Source: Thermoguttaceae bacterium (lineage in GTDB: Bacteria; Planctomycetota; Planctomycetia; Pirellulales; Thermoguttaceae). From it: a DNA stretch of 64,000 nucleotides. The notes under the pieces were generated by a model. It had not been told where the DNA came from. It saw nothing but the letters and a program-made list of their open reading frames with translations, and did not search any database. Below, piece by piece: positions 43,359 to 53,597 of this stretch; positions within the stretch are counted from its first letter, which is position 1; every line of letters begins with the position of its first letter. The position numbers were made by a program, and so were the translations under genes. The DNA is taken from assembly GCA_017434455.1 (NCBI GenBank), contig JAFRFG010000015.1, forward strand, positions 30,630 to 94,629. The letters run 5' to 3'.

Positions 43359-44493
43359 TCAGCAAAATGTCCCCCTTCGGTCCTTCCGGAAAAAAGAGCT
43401 CGAGATCGACGTTCTCTTCAAAGCGCTGGTCAAACTCAAGGGGAGCGACCTTCACTTAAAAGTGGACCGTCCCCCCTACATTCGTGTTAAGGGGGAGCTG
43501 CGCACCCTCAACCGCGGCCCGATCGACGACGAGGAGATGAACCGTCTGATCTACCCGATGATGGACGAGCGCAACCGCAAAATCTACAACAACGACGGCG
43601 GCGCCGACTTCGCCCACACCTGCCTGGTCGACGGGGTGCAGTGGCGTTTCCGCGTCAACGTCCTGACGCAGATGGGGCATATCGGGCTGGTCGCCCGACG
43701 AATCAACAACTTCATCCCCGAGCTGGAGGGTCTTCACCTTCCGACGGTCCTCTACGAACTGTGCAAGTTCTCGCAGGGGATGATCCTGCTGGCCGGGGTC
43801 ACCGGTTCGGGAAAGTCGACCACGATCGCCTCGATGCTCAACTGGGTCAACCGAAACTACAACAAGCATATCCTCACGCTCGAAGACCCGATCGAGTTTA
43901 TGTTCACCGAAGAGAAATGCCTGATCAACCAGCGCGAGATCGGTATGGACGTGGTCGACTTCTCGGTCGGCATGAAGCACGCCGTTCGTGAAGACCCCGA
44001 CGTCATGCTCGTCGGCGAGATGCGTGACCGCGAAACATTCGAAACGGCGATTCACGCCGCCGAAACCGGGCACCTTGTTTTCGGAACCATTCACGCCTCG
44101 ACCGCGCCGTCGACCATCGGCCGTATTCTCGACCTCTTCCCGTCGAACATGCACAAGGCGATCCGAAGCGCCCTGGCGTTTAACATGCGCGGCATTATCG
44201 CTCAAAAACTGCTGCCGTCGATTCTTCCCGGCGTTCAGCGGGTGCCGACGGTCGAGATCATGATGTTCAACCCGACCGTGCGCAAGCTGATCCTAGAGGA
44301 ACAGGACGAAAAACTCTCCGACGCCATCCGTATCGGCGCCCAGGAGGGGATGCAGGACTTCACCATGAGCTTGAAAAACCTTGTTCAGGCCAAAAAGATC
44401 GACCGGGCCACCGCCTTCGAAGTCGCTCCGAACATCGAGGCGCTGAAGATGGCCCTCAAGGGTATCGAGGTCAAGGAGCCGGGTATTCTATGA
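43348..44493 (+). CDS. pilT: PilT-family retraction ATPase
   Basis: 381 residues of the type II/IV secretion ATPase family, closest in layout to PilT, the hexameric motor that retracts type IV pili. Walker A GVTGSGKST is at 150-158, the Asp box and LEDPIE region near 175, Walker B DPDVMLVGEMRD near 213-224, and the His box GHLVFGTIHAST near 240-251. The N-terminal LKGSDLHLKVDRPPYIRVKGEL is the PilT-type domain. All catalytic motifs are intact. It overlaps recJ upstream and the next gene downstream by four bases (ATGA). No pilin, PilC or PilQ gene is in the window. Confidence 0.94.
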   Translation: MSDDQQNVPLRSFRKKELEIDVLFKALVKLKGSDLHLKVDRPPYIRVKGELRTLNRGPIDDEEMNRLIYPMMDERNRKIYNNDGGADFAHTCLVDGVQWRFRVNVLTQMGHIGLVARRINNFIPELEGLHLPTVLYELCKFSQGMILLAGVTGSGKSTTIASMLNWVNRNYNKHILTLEDPIEFMFTEEKCLINQREIGMDVVDFSVGMKHAVREDPDVMLVGEMRDRETFETAIHAAETGHLVFGTIHASTAPSTIGRILDLFPSNMHKAIRSALAFNMRGIIAQKLLPSILPGVQRVPTVEIMMFNPTVRKLILEEQDEKLSDAIRIGAQEGMQDFTMSLKNLVQAKKIDRATAFEVAPNIEALKMALKGIEVKEPGIL

Positions 44494-46382
44494 AATCAAT
44501 CGGAATTACATTCTCCGGGGTCATTCTCGCGGCGATCGCCCTGTTTGTGCTTCCCTCCGCGGTCGCCGTGCCGCAGGGCCAAGCGGCGGCTCAGGGCATC
44601 GGCGCCGAGAAAAAAGACGCCCCCAAGCGCGCGTTCACCCCCGAGGAGATGAAAGAAATCAACCAGCAGGGGAAAAAAGCCAATAAAGACGGCTGGCGTT
44701 TTGGTGCGTCGCACAATGTCGGCTTCTATTTCGGCATCACCAAGCTGATTCTCCTGAACGTCATCTTCTGGCTGTGGGTCGCGACCACCAGCTGGGTCAA
44801 TAACGACACCCAGCTGACGATCGACCTGAACCGCTACCGATGGAACACGATCATGCTCACCGTCTTCCCGGCGGCGCTTCTGGCCGGGCTGTGCGTCCCC
44901 ATCTTTTGGGCCACGCTTCCGATCGCGTTTTTGGGGTGGCTCGTTCCGGTGCTCGTCTACGTCGTTCACCGAAACCACGGCCGGCTGAAGGCCGAAAAGG
45001 TGATGACCGCCGACCACATCGGATACCTCATTAAGCGGACGCTCCACATGAGCACCGCCCCGAAGAAGGCGCTCTACGAGGTCGGCGCCCCGATTCAATT
45101 CTCCGGCTGGGGGAAGTCGGTCGACAAACAGACCCAAAAGGGACGCGGCATCGTGGCGCGCAATACGCCCGGCTACAACCCGCTTCGCGCGCTGATCTAC
45201 AAGTCGGTCCAGTTTAATATCCCCGAGCTTAAAATCGAGGATCACGGTACGGGAGTGAATATCCAGCTGCTGGTCGACGGTATCTGGCATCCCTGGAAAG
45301 ACCTCCTCGCCGAGCGCGGCCACGAGGAGCTCACCGTCGAGGAGGTTCGTTCGATGATCGCGACGGTGAAGACCCTCTGCGGCTGCCGTCCGAGCAACCT
45401 CCCCCGCCAGAGCGGCCAGTTCCTGGCGCAGTACGGCACCAAACAAAAGGCGGTCGCCGACTGCACCATCCAGGCCAACGCCACCGCCGAGCAGGCGCAT
45501 ATCGTGATCCAGTTCCAGGCGCTGCCGTTCGATTCCCTCGCCGGCCTGGGGATGAACCCCGACCGCGAGGCCGAGGTCAAAAAGATGATCAACCTCGACA
45601 AGGGTCTGGTCATTCTTTCGGCCGCTCCCCGTCAGGGGCTGCGGACGATGACGAACGTCGCCTTCGACTGCGCCGACCGCTTCACCCGCGACTTTGTCAC
45701 CGTCGAGGATGTCAATAAGCCGTACATGGAGATCGAGAACATCCAGGTCGTCTCGTACGACTCCTCGAAGAAGGAATCGCCGATGACGGTCCTCCCCGAT
45801 GTCTTCTTCAAAGAGGCGAAGGTTCTCCTGCTGCGCGATCCGGTCAACGTCGAGTCGCTGAAGCTGTGCTGCGACGAAATCAAAAACGAGCGCCTGATCA
45901 TCACCACCTTCCGCGGCGTCGACTCGGTTGACACCATCCTTCGGATGCTCAAGTTCATCGACCGCGACACGCTGGCCGGCGCCCTGACCTACGTGCTGAA
46001 CCAGCGGCTGGTCCGACGGCTGTGCCCCGAGTGCAAAGAGGCGATTCCCGCCCCGGCCCAGGTACTGCGCCAGCTCGGTCTTCCCGCCTCGATCGAGACG
46101 ATCTGCCGCAAGCGGGTTCATACCGTGGTTCCCGGCCAAAAAGATACCTACGAACCGTGCCCCCACTGCCTGGAAATCGGCTATAAAGGACGCGCGGGCA
46201 TCTACGACGGAATCATCATCAACGACGAGATCCGTCAGCTGATCCGAACCAACCCCGACCCGAAGCTTCTGCGCCAGGCGGCTTTGCGGGCCAAGTGCCG
46301 GGGGTTCCTCAGCGACGCGGCGCGCTTAGTCGCCGACGGGACCACCTCGTACGAAGAGCTGGTCCGCGTGATGAAAGGATAA
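44490..46382 (+). CDS. Membrane-anchored PilB/GspE-like protein with degenerate ATPase site (paralogue 1)
   Basis: 630 residues. A signal-like first helix (residues 5-27), a helix near 80-100 (LILLNVIFWLWVATTSW) and two more near 118-162 anchor it; PilB and GspE normally have none. The rest follows the GspE pattern, but the Walker A position reads SAAPRQGLRT (377-386), with no GKT/S, and the Walker B region reads VLLLRDPVN (445-453) without the catalytic Glu. The tetracysteine zinc motif is intact (Cys512, 515, 557, 560), followed by GYKGRAGIYD. It should therefore not hydrolyse ATP; a regulatory or hexamer-partner role beside PilT is inference. The stop is 15 bases before the second paralogue. 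Confidence 0.88.
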   Translation: MKSIGITFSGVILAAIALFVLPSAVAVPQGQAAAQGIGAEKKDAPKRAFTPEEMKEINQQGKKANKDGWRFGASHNVGFYFGITKLILLNVIFWLWVATTSWVNNDTQLTIDLNRYRWNTIMLTVFPAALLAGLCVPIFWATLPIAFLGWLVPVLVYVVHRNHGRLKAEKVMTADHIGYLIKRTLHMSTAPKKALYEVGAPIQFSGWGKSVDKQTQKGRGIVARNTPGYNPLRALIYKSVQFNIPELKIEDHGTGVNIQLLVDGIWHPWKDLLAERGHEELTVEEVRSMIATVKTLCGCRPSNLPRQSGQFLAQYGTKQKAVADCTIQANATAEQAHIVIQFQALPFDSLAGLGMNPDREAEVKKMINLDKGLVILSAAPRQGLRTMTNVAFDCADRFTRDFVTVEDVNKPYMEIENIQVVSYDSSKKESPMTVLPDVFFKEAKVLLLRDPVNVESLKLCCDEIKNERLIITTFRGVDSVDTILRMLKFIDRDTLAGALTYVLNQRLVRRLCPECKEAIPAPAQVLRQLGLPASIETICRKRVHTVVPGQKDTYEPCPHCLEIGYKGRAGIYDGIIINDEIRQLIRTNPDPKLLRQAALRAKCRGFLSDAARLVADGTTSYEELVRVMKG

Positions 46383-46397
46383 AAGAAAGAACAATCC

Positions 46398-48506
46398 ATG
46401 GCCTATTGCAACTATATCCTTCTTGGTATCTTCGCCCTCGGTGCCCTGATCGCGGCGCTGATGAAAGGGTTCTGGGGGGGCCTCACCCGCATAGCGGCCC
46501 TGACGCTGGCCGTCGTCGCGGGGCTTCTCTTCGCCAATAACGTCGCCGGCATGATCGACGCCTCCGGCGCCGGGGCGCTGATCGGCATCGGCGTGATCGG
46601 GATCGTCGCGGGGCTGGCCTTCTTCGAACTGGTCAAACGCTGCCCCAAGTCGGCGCGTTTTCTCCCCGCCGGGGCCGATCTCGGTGCCGGCGTGGGGGCG
46701 GCCCTAGCCGCCGCCGGGGCCGCCGCGTTCCTTTCCAAGAAGCTCCCCGGTCCTTTTTTGGAGGGCCAGCTCGGCGCCGGGGGAGAAGGGGTGAAAGTCA
46801 CCCAGGGAGCGATCGATCTGCTCCCCTCGATTCCGCTTTTTGCGGTGATGGTCCTGATGTTCGCCCTGTGGGCATTCGTCGGCTCGTGGGCCGAGGGGGA
46901 TCTGCGCGAACTGAAAAAAAGCGCCGATATGCCGTGGAAGCTCGTCCTCGCACTGGTCTTCCCGATCGCCCTGACGGTGACGATCCTGTTCTTCGGTTCC
47001 TCGATAGCCGTCGGCGCGGCGATTGTGGCCGCGGCGGCGATTATTCCCTCCCTCGCCTACGTTATCTTCCGCAACAGCGGTCTTCCCCCCGGGCAAAAGG
47101 TGATGACCCCCGGTCACCTCGCCCGGCTGTCGCGGGGGAAGGGGAACAAGAAGAAAAAACAGGAAGAGGCGCAGTGGACCCTCCCGATCGAGCTGTTCGG
47201 CTACGGCAGCGGGGTCAGCAAGAGCATGCACGCCGAGCGCGGCGAGGCCGCCAAGGCGATTACCGGCTGTGTCCCGCTGTGTGATCTGGTCTACAGGGCG
47301 CTCAAGCGCAAAGCAACCGCGCTGCAGATTCTTCCCGGCGCCGAGGCGACATCGGTCAAGTACCAGCTCGACGGTCTTTGGCAGGAAGTCCCCGGCGTCT
47401 TTGCCCCCCCGATCAGAATCGACCGCTACAAGGGCGTGGTCCAAGCGATGAAGGCGCTGCTCGGCGCTGTACCGGCCGATGAGCCGAAAGGCGCCGACCA
47501 GCCGGCCGAAAAAGCCGCCCCGCGCCGCCTCGCGGGGGAAATCTATATGGAGTACGACAACGTCGGCGGCAAGAAGAAAAAGATGGCGGCGCAGGTCCTT
47601 TTAGCGCCGCAGCCAACCGGCGAGGCGATGCAGATCACCTTTAAACCCCTGGCGCAGCACTTCAAGAGTTTAGAGCACCTCGGGATGTCCAAGCAGCGGG
47701 CCGATCTGCTTCGCGGTTTTCTCCGCGCCGAGCGGGGCCTGGTCATCCTGGCCGCTCCCCCGGCGCACGGGCTGCGGACCTTCACCCACGTGGCGCTTTC
47801 CAGCGCCGACCGCTTCACGCGCGACTTCACCGCGGTTGAGGACCTGGCTCGCCCCTACGACCCCGTCGAAAACGCCGTGCGCGCCACCTACGATTCCCGC
47901 CAGGGGCAGACGCCGATGAATATCCTCAGCGACGTCTTCTTCAAAGAGCCGCGCGTGCTGGTGATCCGCGATCTGGTCAACCGCGAGACGCTCGAGTACT
48001 GCTGCCGCGAGATCCAGAACGACCGTCTGATCATCACGACCGTCCGCGCCCGCAATTCCGCCGACGCGATTCTGCAGATCCTCAGGATGGGGATCGACCC
48101 CAAACTGCTGGCCGATTCCCTGCTCGGGGTGGTCACTCAGCGGCTGATTCGGGTGCTGTGCCCCTTCTGCAAAGAGCCGGCGCCGGTCAACCCCGAGGTT
48201 CTGCGCCATATCGGGATCCACCGTCAGAGCATCGACACGTTCTACCGCCCGCACAGCACCGACGCGGCCCACGGCGAGAAGGTCTGCGATGGGTGCATGG
48301 GGTTTGGTTTCAAGACGCGAAAGGGGATCTACGATATCCTCACCGTCACCGACAATATCCGTCGTATCCTGGTCACTCAGCCGTCGGAGCAGGCGATTCA
48401 CGCCGAGGCGGCCAAGGGAGAAGAGTACGGGTTCGCGACCGACGGCGGCCGTTTCCTCTTGTGGGGGGTCACCTCCTACGAGGAGCTGGTTCGCTGCCTT
48501 AAGTAA
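46398..48506 (+). CDS. Membrane-anchored PilB/GspE-like protein with degenerate ATPase site (paralogue 2)
   Basis: 702 residues, clearly a diverged copy of the preceding gene (shared FTRDF(V/T)(T/A)VED, DVFFKE, ERLIITT-like and ITSYEELVR blocks). The N-terminus has four to six membrane helices with a Gly/Ala-rich stretch resembling CvpA (residues 5-120), and two more near 175-230. Walker A position is AAPPAHGLRT (452-461) and Walker B VLVIRDLVN (520-528); both lack the catalytic residues. The tetracysteine motif CPFC...CDGC is present. Ends 72 bases before the small membrane protein gene. Operon with pilT and paralogue 1. Confidence 0.86.
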   Translation: MAYCNYILLGIFALGALIAALMKGFWGGLTRIAALTLAVVAGLLFANNVAGMIDASGAGALIGIGVIGIVAGLAFFELVKRCPKSARFLPAGADLGAGVGAALAAAGAAAFLSKKLPGPFLEGQLGAGGEGVKVTQGAIDLLPSIPLFAVMVLMFALWAFVGSWAEGDLRELKKSADMPWKLVLALVFPIALTVTILFFGSSIAVGAAIVAAAAIIPSLAYVIFRNSGLPPGQKVMTPGHLARLSRGKGNKKKKQEEAQWTLPIELFGYGSGVSKSMHAERGEAAKAITGCVPLCDLVYRALKRKATALQILPGAEATSVKYQLDGLWQEVPGVFAPPIRIDRYKGVVQAMKALLGAVPADEPKGADQPAEKAAPRRLAGEIYMEYDNVGGKKKKMAAQVLLAPQPTGEAMQITFKPLAQHFKSLEHLGMSKQRADLLRGFLRAERGLVILAAPPAHGLRTFTHVALSSADRFTRDFTAVEDLARPYDPVENAVRATYDSRQGQTPMNILSDVFFKEPRVLVIRDLVNRETLEYCCREIQNDRLIITTVRARNSADAILQILRMGIDPKLLADSLLGVVTQRLIRVLCPFCKEPAPVNPEVLRHIGIHRQSIDTFYRPHSTDAAHGEKVCDGCMGFGFKTRKGIYDILTVTDNIRRILVTQPSEQAIHAEAAKGEEYGFATDGGRFLLWGVTSYEELVRCLK

Positions 48507-48577
48507 ATTCACAACAATACTCCCGGCGAAAGAGAGATATTCAGCTTTCCCTTAAGATGAAGGGACTGGAGGAAAGA

Positions 48578-49258
48578 ATGAGTTTCATCACAAGCCATCT
48601 CACCTGCCATATCGTGTTTTATATCTGCCTGCCGATCACCTTTTTGGCGATCTTCGGCTTCTGCAGAAGTCATTCCCTCTGGGATATGGCGGTCAAGACC
48701 TTCTGTGTTCTCTTCGCCACGCTCTTCGCGCTTTGCCTCTACGAGCCGCTGGCCAATCTGCTCGACTCGATGAAGCTCGAGTGGGCCTTCTTCAACGATA
48801 TGTGGGCCTTCCTTCTGGTCTTCGGCATCGTCCTGGCTATCGAGGTCTACGCGACGAATTTTATTTCTAAAATCAACGTCCAGCTCCCATCCAAGGCCAA
48901 CAGAACCGGCGCCTTCGTGCTGATGGGGATATTCTTCCTCGGTTTCTATTCCACCTCGGCGCTTCTGTTCTATTACACCATCCCCGAAAAGCCGGATCTC
49001 AAGGCGGTCGACATCGGCGCCGGCGGTCAGCTGTCTATCAACGTCCCGCCCCAGTTCCTCGCCTTGGAGTTTCTCTCGAAAGGTTCGCTGTCGGGGAAAC
49101 AGCAATTTGATTTCTCCAGATATTTCGAGAACCATTTCAATCGCCGCTGCGCGGTTTACTCGCAGGTCGATGCCGACGTGAGGGGAAGCTCTTCCAGCTC
49201 TTCCGGCGTCAAGGCCGCGTGGACGTTCCAGGGGAGCAGTTCGCCGAACAAACCTTAA
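48578..49258 (+). CDS. Membrane protein, CvpA-like
   Basis: 226 residues. Four hydrophobic segments (about 8-28, 40-60, 78-98 and 115-137) followed by a soluble tail ending in a Ser-rich stretch. The first three helices resemble CvpA-type proteins, but the match is weak and I would not assign function. ATG 48578 is chosen because GGAGGAAAG sits directly upstream; an ATG at 48557 would add seven residues. It lies in the pilT operon by orientation and spacing. Confidence 0.65.
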   Translation: MSFITSHLTCHIVFYICLPITFLAIFGFCRSHSLWDMAVKTFCVLFATLFALCLYEPLANLLDSMKLEWAFFNDMWAFLLVFGIVLAIEVYATNFISKINVQLPSKANRTGAFVLMGIFFLGFYSTSALLFYYTIPEKPDLKAVDIGAGGQLSINVPPQFLALEFLSKGSLSGKQQFDFSRYFENHFNRRCAVYSQVDADVRGSSSSSSGVKAAWTFQGSSSPNKP

Positions 49259-49414
49259 GCCCTCCCCCGCGCCGCGCGGGGGGAAGAAATATTATGTGAA
49301 ATATCAACGAACACCGTTCGTTGAAGCAAATAAATAACCACCACCGGACAACGCCGAACCGAACGCGCGAAACGCGCGCCGGGTGAAGGCGGCCAACCCG
49401 ACAGAGGCAACCAA

Positions 49415-50248
49415 ATGGGAAGTATTTTCGACACGCCCGACAAGAACGACGCCCAACAGAACCAAGGCAGCGAAGGGGCACGAAAGTCGATCTTCGATTC
49501 CGACTGGGCGACTCAAAAGGACGAACCGACGGAAATTATTTCCAAACAGATTTCCGTCTGGTCGATTCTCATCCTCGTTCTGGGGGTCCTCTCCCTTCCG
49601 GCGCTTGTCTTCGACACGCTGATCTTTATCCCTTGGATCGCGCTGATCCTTGCCGCGGGCATCGCGCTTTGGCTGTACCTTTCCGGCGGTGAGACCCTCG
49701 GCAAGGGGCTGCTCCTTCTCGGCTTCTGCCTGGCGGCCTTCGTCCTGATCGCCGTCTTCACGGCCAATACGATCTACACCAAAACGGTCGTCTCGCAGGG
49801 GGACGCCTTCGCGCGGCGGCTGTTTGACTTTATCAAATCGGGGGACACGCTCCAGTTCCACCTGGCCTCGATGCCCAGTCCCTCCCGCGGCCGGGTGACC
49901 GACGAAAAACAGTATTGGAAAGATATCATCGACGCCAAACAGGGGGGGAATCCTCTGTCGACCGCCCACATGGATCTTCATAAAAACTCGATCTCCAACC
50001 CCTCGGTGCTGTCGATTTACAACTACCGCGACAGCGTCAAACTCACCCTCGTCAGGCACGAGCCGATCGTGAAAGACGAAAAAGAGAATTCCGAGCTGCT
50101 CCCCCTCATCTACGCGGCGACCTACACAAGCGCCGCGGGGCGGACCGAGACGTTCTTCTTCGCCGTCGTTCTGCTTCATTCCCTGTCTTCCGACGGGCGG
50201 GCCTATTGGTCTTGGCAAGGTTTTTCCAATAAGCCGCTGCATCCCTAA
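49415..50248 (+). CDS. Membrane protein of unknown function
   Basis: 277 residues. The first 45 residues are polar (DTPDKNDAQQNQGSEGARKS). Then come three helices: SILILVLGVLSLPALVFDTLIFIP, ALILAAGIALWLYL and GLLLLGFCLAAFVLIAVFTANTIY (about 48-120). The last 150 residues are an extracytoplasmic domain with Thr/Tyr/Lys-rich beta-like segments. No family recognised. A DUF4190-like helix pair is possible. It is 156 bases after the CvpA-like gene, same strand. Confidence 0.6.
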   Translation: MGSIFDTPDKNDAQQNQGSEGARKSIFDSDWATQKDEPTEIISKQISVWSILILVLGVLSLPALVFDTLIFIPWIALILAAGIALWLYLSGGETLGKGLLLLGFCLAAFVLIAVFTANTIYTKTVVSQGDAFARRLFDFIKSGDTLQFHLASMPSPSRGRVTDEKQYWKDIIDAKQGGNPLSTAHMDLHKNSISNPSVLSIYNYRDSVKLTLVRHEPIVKDEKENSELLPLIYAATYTSAAGRTETFFFAVVLLHSLSSDGRAYWSWQGFSNKPLHP

Positions 50249-50307
50249 GGGACGACAGGCCGCCGAGCCGCCCATCAAATCGCCCGCCGTTAGGGGTATT
50301 GTTCCGC

Positions 50308-52500
50308 ATGCTCACCGTTCACGACATCTTTGGAGATGATGGACTGATTGCCCGGCGTCTTTCCCATTACGAAAAGCGCCCCGAGCAGCTGGCGATGGCT
50401 TCGGCGGTCGCCGAGGCGATCGCCGAGGAAAGGCACGCCGTCTTAGAGGCGGGGACCGGCGTCGGAAAGAGTTTCGCCTACTCGGCCGCCGCGGTTTTGC
50501 GCCTAAGCGACAACGCTCCGGAAACCACCCTCCCCCAGGCCCCGCAGCCGGCGGCCGACGTTCTTTCGGACGACGACACTCAGCAGGCGATCGAGCGGTA
50601 TATCCTGGAGGCGGAGGCCCCCACCGGCGAAGAGCTGGCCCCCCGGCACCGCACGGTGATCTCGACCCATACGATCGCGCTGCAGGAGCAGCTCTTCGAC
50701 AAAGACCTCCCCTTTCTTCACTCGGTCCTCCCGATCGAGTTCACGTCGGTTCTGATCAAGGGGCGGGGGAATTACCTCTGCCGCCGCCGGCTCGACAAGG
50801 CGCTGCGCCACAGCCGCAAACTGTTCGACGATACCTCCGACGAGATCCTTCAGGAGATTCGCCGATGGAGCCGCCAAACGACCGACGGCACCAAGTCGGA
50901 CCTTCCCGCCTTCGGCAGCGATGCGGTCCTCAATACCGTCTGGAACGAAATCGCCTGCGAACGGGGGAACTGTCTCGGCCGGCACTGCCCATTCCGTAAA
51001 GATTGTTTCTATCAGCAGGCGCGCCGCCGGGCCGAAAACGCCTCGCTGCTGGTCGTCAATCACGCCCTGCTGTTCAGCGACCTGATGGTCCGTCAGGGGG
51101 GCGGGGCGATTTTGCCGAACTTCGATCTGCTCATCTTCGACGAGGCGCACACGATGGAGCAGACCGCCGGGGAGCAGATGGGGCTGTCGATCACCCAGGG
51201 GAGCGTCAGTTACCTGCTCAACCGCCTGTCGAGTGAGCGTACCGGGCGGGGGCTGCTCAGCGTCGCGGGGGGCGACGCCTTCGTCGAGGCCCGCCGCGCC
51301 GTCGGGCGCTGCCGCAAAGAGTCGGATATTCTTTTTCACGACCTGGAGAACTGGCTGGCCGACCGGCCGGGGGGGAACGGCCGCGTCCGTCAGCCGGGGA
51401 TCGTCTCCCGTTCTCTCCCCGAGGCGCTTAAGCGTCTGGCGATCGGGCTGCACGATGTCTGTGACCAGATCGACGAACCGAAGGATCGGATCGAGTACGT
51501 CGCCGCCCGCGCCCAGACCAACGCCCTGGCCGGGGAGATCGATACCTGGATCGGCCAGTCGTGCGAGGAGGACGTCTACTGGCTGGAAACCACCGCCGCC
51601 CGCCGGGGGAGCCAAATCTCGATGAGATCGGCACCGCTGGACGTCGGCAAAATCCTTCGCACGCGGCTGTTCGGGACGATCCCGACGGTCGTCATGACCA
51701 GCGCGACGCTGTCGACCGCCGGCGGGGCGGCCGTTCACGAGGCGGCCCCCAAGCGCCGCTATGTTTCCGACACGGAGACATCCGGCGAGGATACCGACGA
51801 TTCGCGCGGATTTTTGTTCTTCCGCAGCCGCGTCGGCGTCCCCCCCAACGCGATCCAGGCGCGCTTCGGAAGCCCCTTCGACTACGAAAAACAGATGACG
51901 CTGGTGCTGGTCGAGGGGATTCCGGAGCCGAGCGCCTCGAAAGAAAACCTTTCGCCCCTGTTCGTCTCGTCGATCAAGCGCTATGTCCAGCAGACCGACG
52001 GCGGGGCGTTCGTCCTGTTCACCAGCAACGCCCTTTTGCGCAAAACGGCCGATCATCTTCGCCCCTGGTTTGACGAGGAGGGGTACCCCCTTTACGTCCA
52101 GGGGGAGGGGATGCAGCGCAGCCGGATGATCGAGGAATTTCGCCGTCAGAAGCGGGGGGTTCTCTTCGGCGCCGACAGTTTTTGGCAGGGGGTCGATGTC
52201 CGGGGCGAGGCGCTGCGCAACGTGATCATCACCCGCTTCCCCTTCCCGGTCCCGACCCTGCCGCTGATCGAGGCGCGATCCGAGGCGATCGAGCAGCGGG
52301 GGGAAAACCCCTTTATGAGTTATTCCCTGCCGCAGGCGATTTTAAAATTCAAACAGGGGTTCGGCCGCCTCATCCGCTCGCGGGACGACAAGGGGCTGGT
52401 GGTGGTGCTCGACCCGAGGATCCGAACCAAATTTTACGGACGCCGCTTCATCGAGGCGCTCCCCCGCTGCCGCGTGCGGATCGACAACGCCGGGCGGTAA
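50308..52500 (+). CDS. dinG: DinG-type iron-sulfur superfamily 2 DNA helicase
   Basis: 730 residues of the XPD/DinG group, which unwinds DNA 5' to 3' and clears R-loops and structured DNA. Walker A AGTGVGKS near residues 46-53, DEAH box LIFDEAH near 275-281, and four cysteines for the [4Fe-4S] cluster at 217, 222, 227 and 232 ([17 protein letters not shown]). The late motifs [10 protein letters not shown] and QGFGRLIRS are typical of the family. The ATG at 50308 is preferred over a TTG three codons upstream. A Gly/Ser-rich insert lies near residues 470-490. Confidence 0.92.
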   Translation: MLTVHDIFGDDGLIARRLSHYEKRPEQLAMASAVAEAIAEERHAVLEAGTGVGKSFAYSAAAVLRLSDNAPETTLPQAPQPAADVLSDDDTQQAIERYILEAEAPTGEELAPRHRTVISTHTIALQEQLFDKDLPFLHSVLPIEFTSVLIKGRGNYLCRRRLDKALRHSRKLFDDTSDEILQEIRRWSRQTTDGTKSDLPAFGSDAVLNTVWNEIACERGNCLGRHCPFRKDCFYQQARRRAENASLLVVNHALLFSDLMVRQGGGAILPNFDLLIFDEAHTMEQTAGEQMGLSITQGSVSYLLNRLSSERTGRGLLSVAGGDAFVEARRAVGRCRKESDILFHDLENWLADRPGGNGRVRQPGIVSRSLPEALKRLAIGLHDVCDQIDEPKDRIEYVAARAQTNALAGEIDTWIGQSCEEDVYWLETTAARRGSQISMRSAPLDVGKILRTRLFGTIPTVVMTSATLSTAGGAAVHEAAPKRRYVSDTETSGEDTDDSRGFLFFRSRVGVPPNAIQARFGSPFDYEKQMTLVLVEGIPEPSASKENLSPLFVSSIKRYVQQTDGGAFVLFTSNALLRKTADHLRPWFDEEGYPLYVQGEGMQRSRMIEEFRRQKRGVLFGADSFWQGVDVRGEALRNVIITRFPFPVPTLPLIEARSEAIEQRGENPFMSYSLPQAILKFKQGFGRLIRSRDDKGLVVVLDPRIRTKFYGRRFIEALPRCRVRIDNAGR

Positions 52501-52543
52501 GCGGCAAACAGCAACGTTAATACAAATAACCCCAAAATTACAC

Positions 52544-53539
52544 ATGGCCATGAAAAAGAATCTCCGCATCCTGGTCGCCGGCGGCGCCGGTTTTCTCGGT
52601 TCCTGGCTGTGCCGCCGTCTGGTCGGCGAGGGGCACGACGTGATCTGCGTCGACAACTTCTTCACCTCGCAGAAGAAGAACGTCGCCGATCTGCTTGCGT
52701 GCCCGAACTTCGAGCTGATCCGCCACGACGTCACCGCGCCGCTGCTGCTGGAGGTCGATCAGATCTACAACCTCGCCTGCCCCGCCGCCCCGGGTCACTA
52801 TCAGTTCAACCCGATCAAGACGATGAAGACCTCTTTGCTGGGGGCGATTCATCTGCTCGGGATGGCGAAGCGCTGCCGGGCGCGGATCCTTCAGGCGTCG
52901 ACCAGCGAGGTCTACGGCGACCCCGAGGTGCATCCCCAGCGGGAGGATTACCGCGGCTCGGTCAATACCCTGGGAGTGCGCGCCTGTTACGACGAGGGGA
53001 AGCGCGCCGCCGAGACGCTCTTTATGGACTACTACCGAATGCACCGGGTGAACATCAAGATCGCGCGGATCTTCAACACCTACGGCCCGGGAATGCACCC
53101 GTTCGACGGGCGGGTCATCTCGAACTTCATCCGCCAGGGGCTTCAGGGGGAACCGATTACCATTTTCGGCACCGGGGAGCAAACACGTTCGTTCTGCTAC
53201 TGCACCGACTTGATCGAGGGACTCGTCCGGCTGATGAACAGCGAGGACGACGACTTCACCGGGCCGGTGAACCTGGGGAACCCGAAGGAATATACCATTT
53301 TAGAGCTGGCCAAACACGTCGCCAAGGCCCTGGGACGGGACGAGAACCGGGAAGAGAACTTTGTCTTTAAGCCGCTCCCCGAGGACGACCCCCACCGCCG
53401 CCAGCCCGACATCACCCTGGCCCGGGAGCGCCTCGGCTGGGAGCCGGCCGTCCCGCTGGAGGAGGGACTGGCCGAGACGATCGGCTGGTTCAAGGGGATC
53501 GACATCGACTCGTACCGTCCCCCGACCCCGCAATACTAA
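52544..53539 (+). CDS. UDP-glucuronate decarboxylase-type NAD-dependent epimerase
   Basis: 331 residues of the extended short-chain dehydrogenase family, closest to UDP-xylose synthase (UXS), which turns UDP-glucuronate into UDP-xylose with [11 protein letters not shown] near residues 13-20 binds NAD; the catalytic YxxxK is in [11 protein letters not shown] near 147-157; [20 protein letters not shown] and [13 protein letters not shown] are UXS-type. A dTDP-glucose dehydratase-like activity is less likely. Gene stands between dinG and the flavoprotein gene. Confidence 0.9.
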   Translation: MAMKKNLRILVAGGAGFLGSWLCRRLVGEGHDVICVDNFFTSQKKNVADLLACPNFELIRHDVTAPLLLEVDQIYNLACPAAPGHYQFNPIKTMKTSLLGAIHLLGMAKRCRARILQASTSEVYGDPEVHPQREDYRGSVNTLGVRACYDEGKRAAETLFMDYYRMHRVNIKIARIFNTYGPGMHPFDGRVISNFIRQGLQGEPITIFGTGEQTRSFCYCTDLIEGLVRLMNSEDDDFTGPVNLGNPKEYTILELAKHVAKALGRDENREENFVFKPLPEDDPHRRQPDITLARERLGWEPAVPLEEGLAETIGWFKGIDIDSYRPPTPQY

Positions 53540-53597
53540 ACACAACAATACGCCAAATATAACATCGTAATAGTATCACCGAAACACGAGGAACAAC

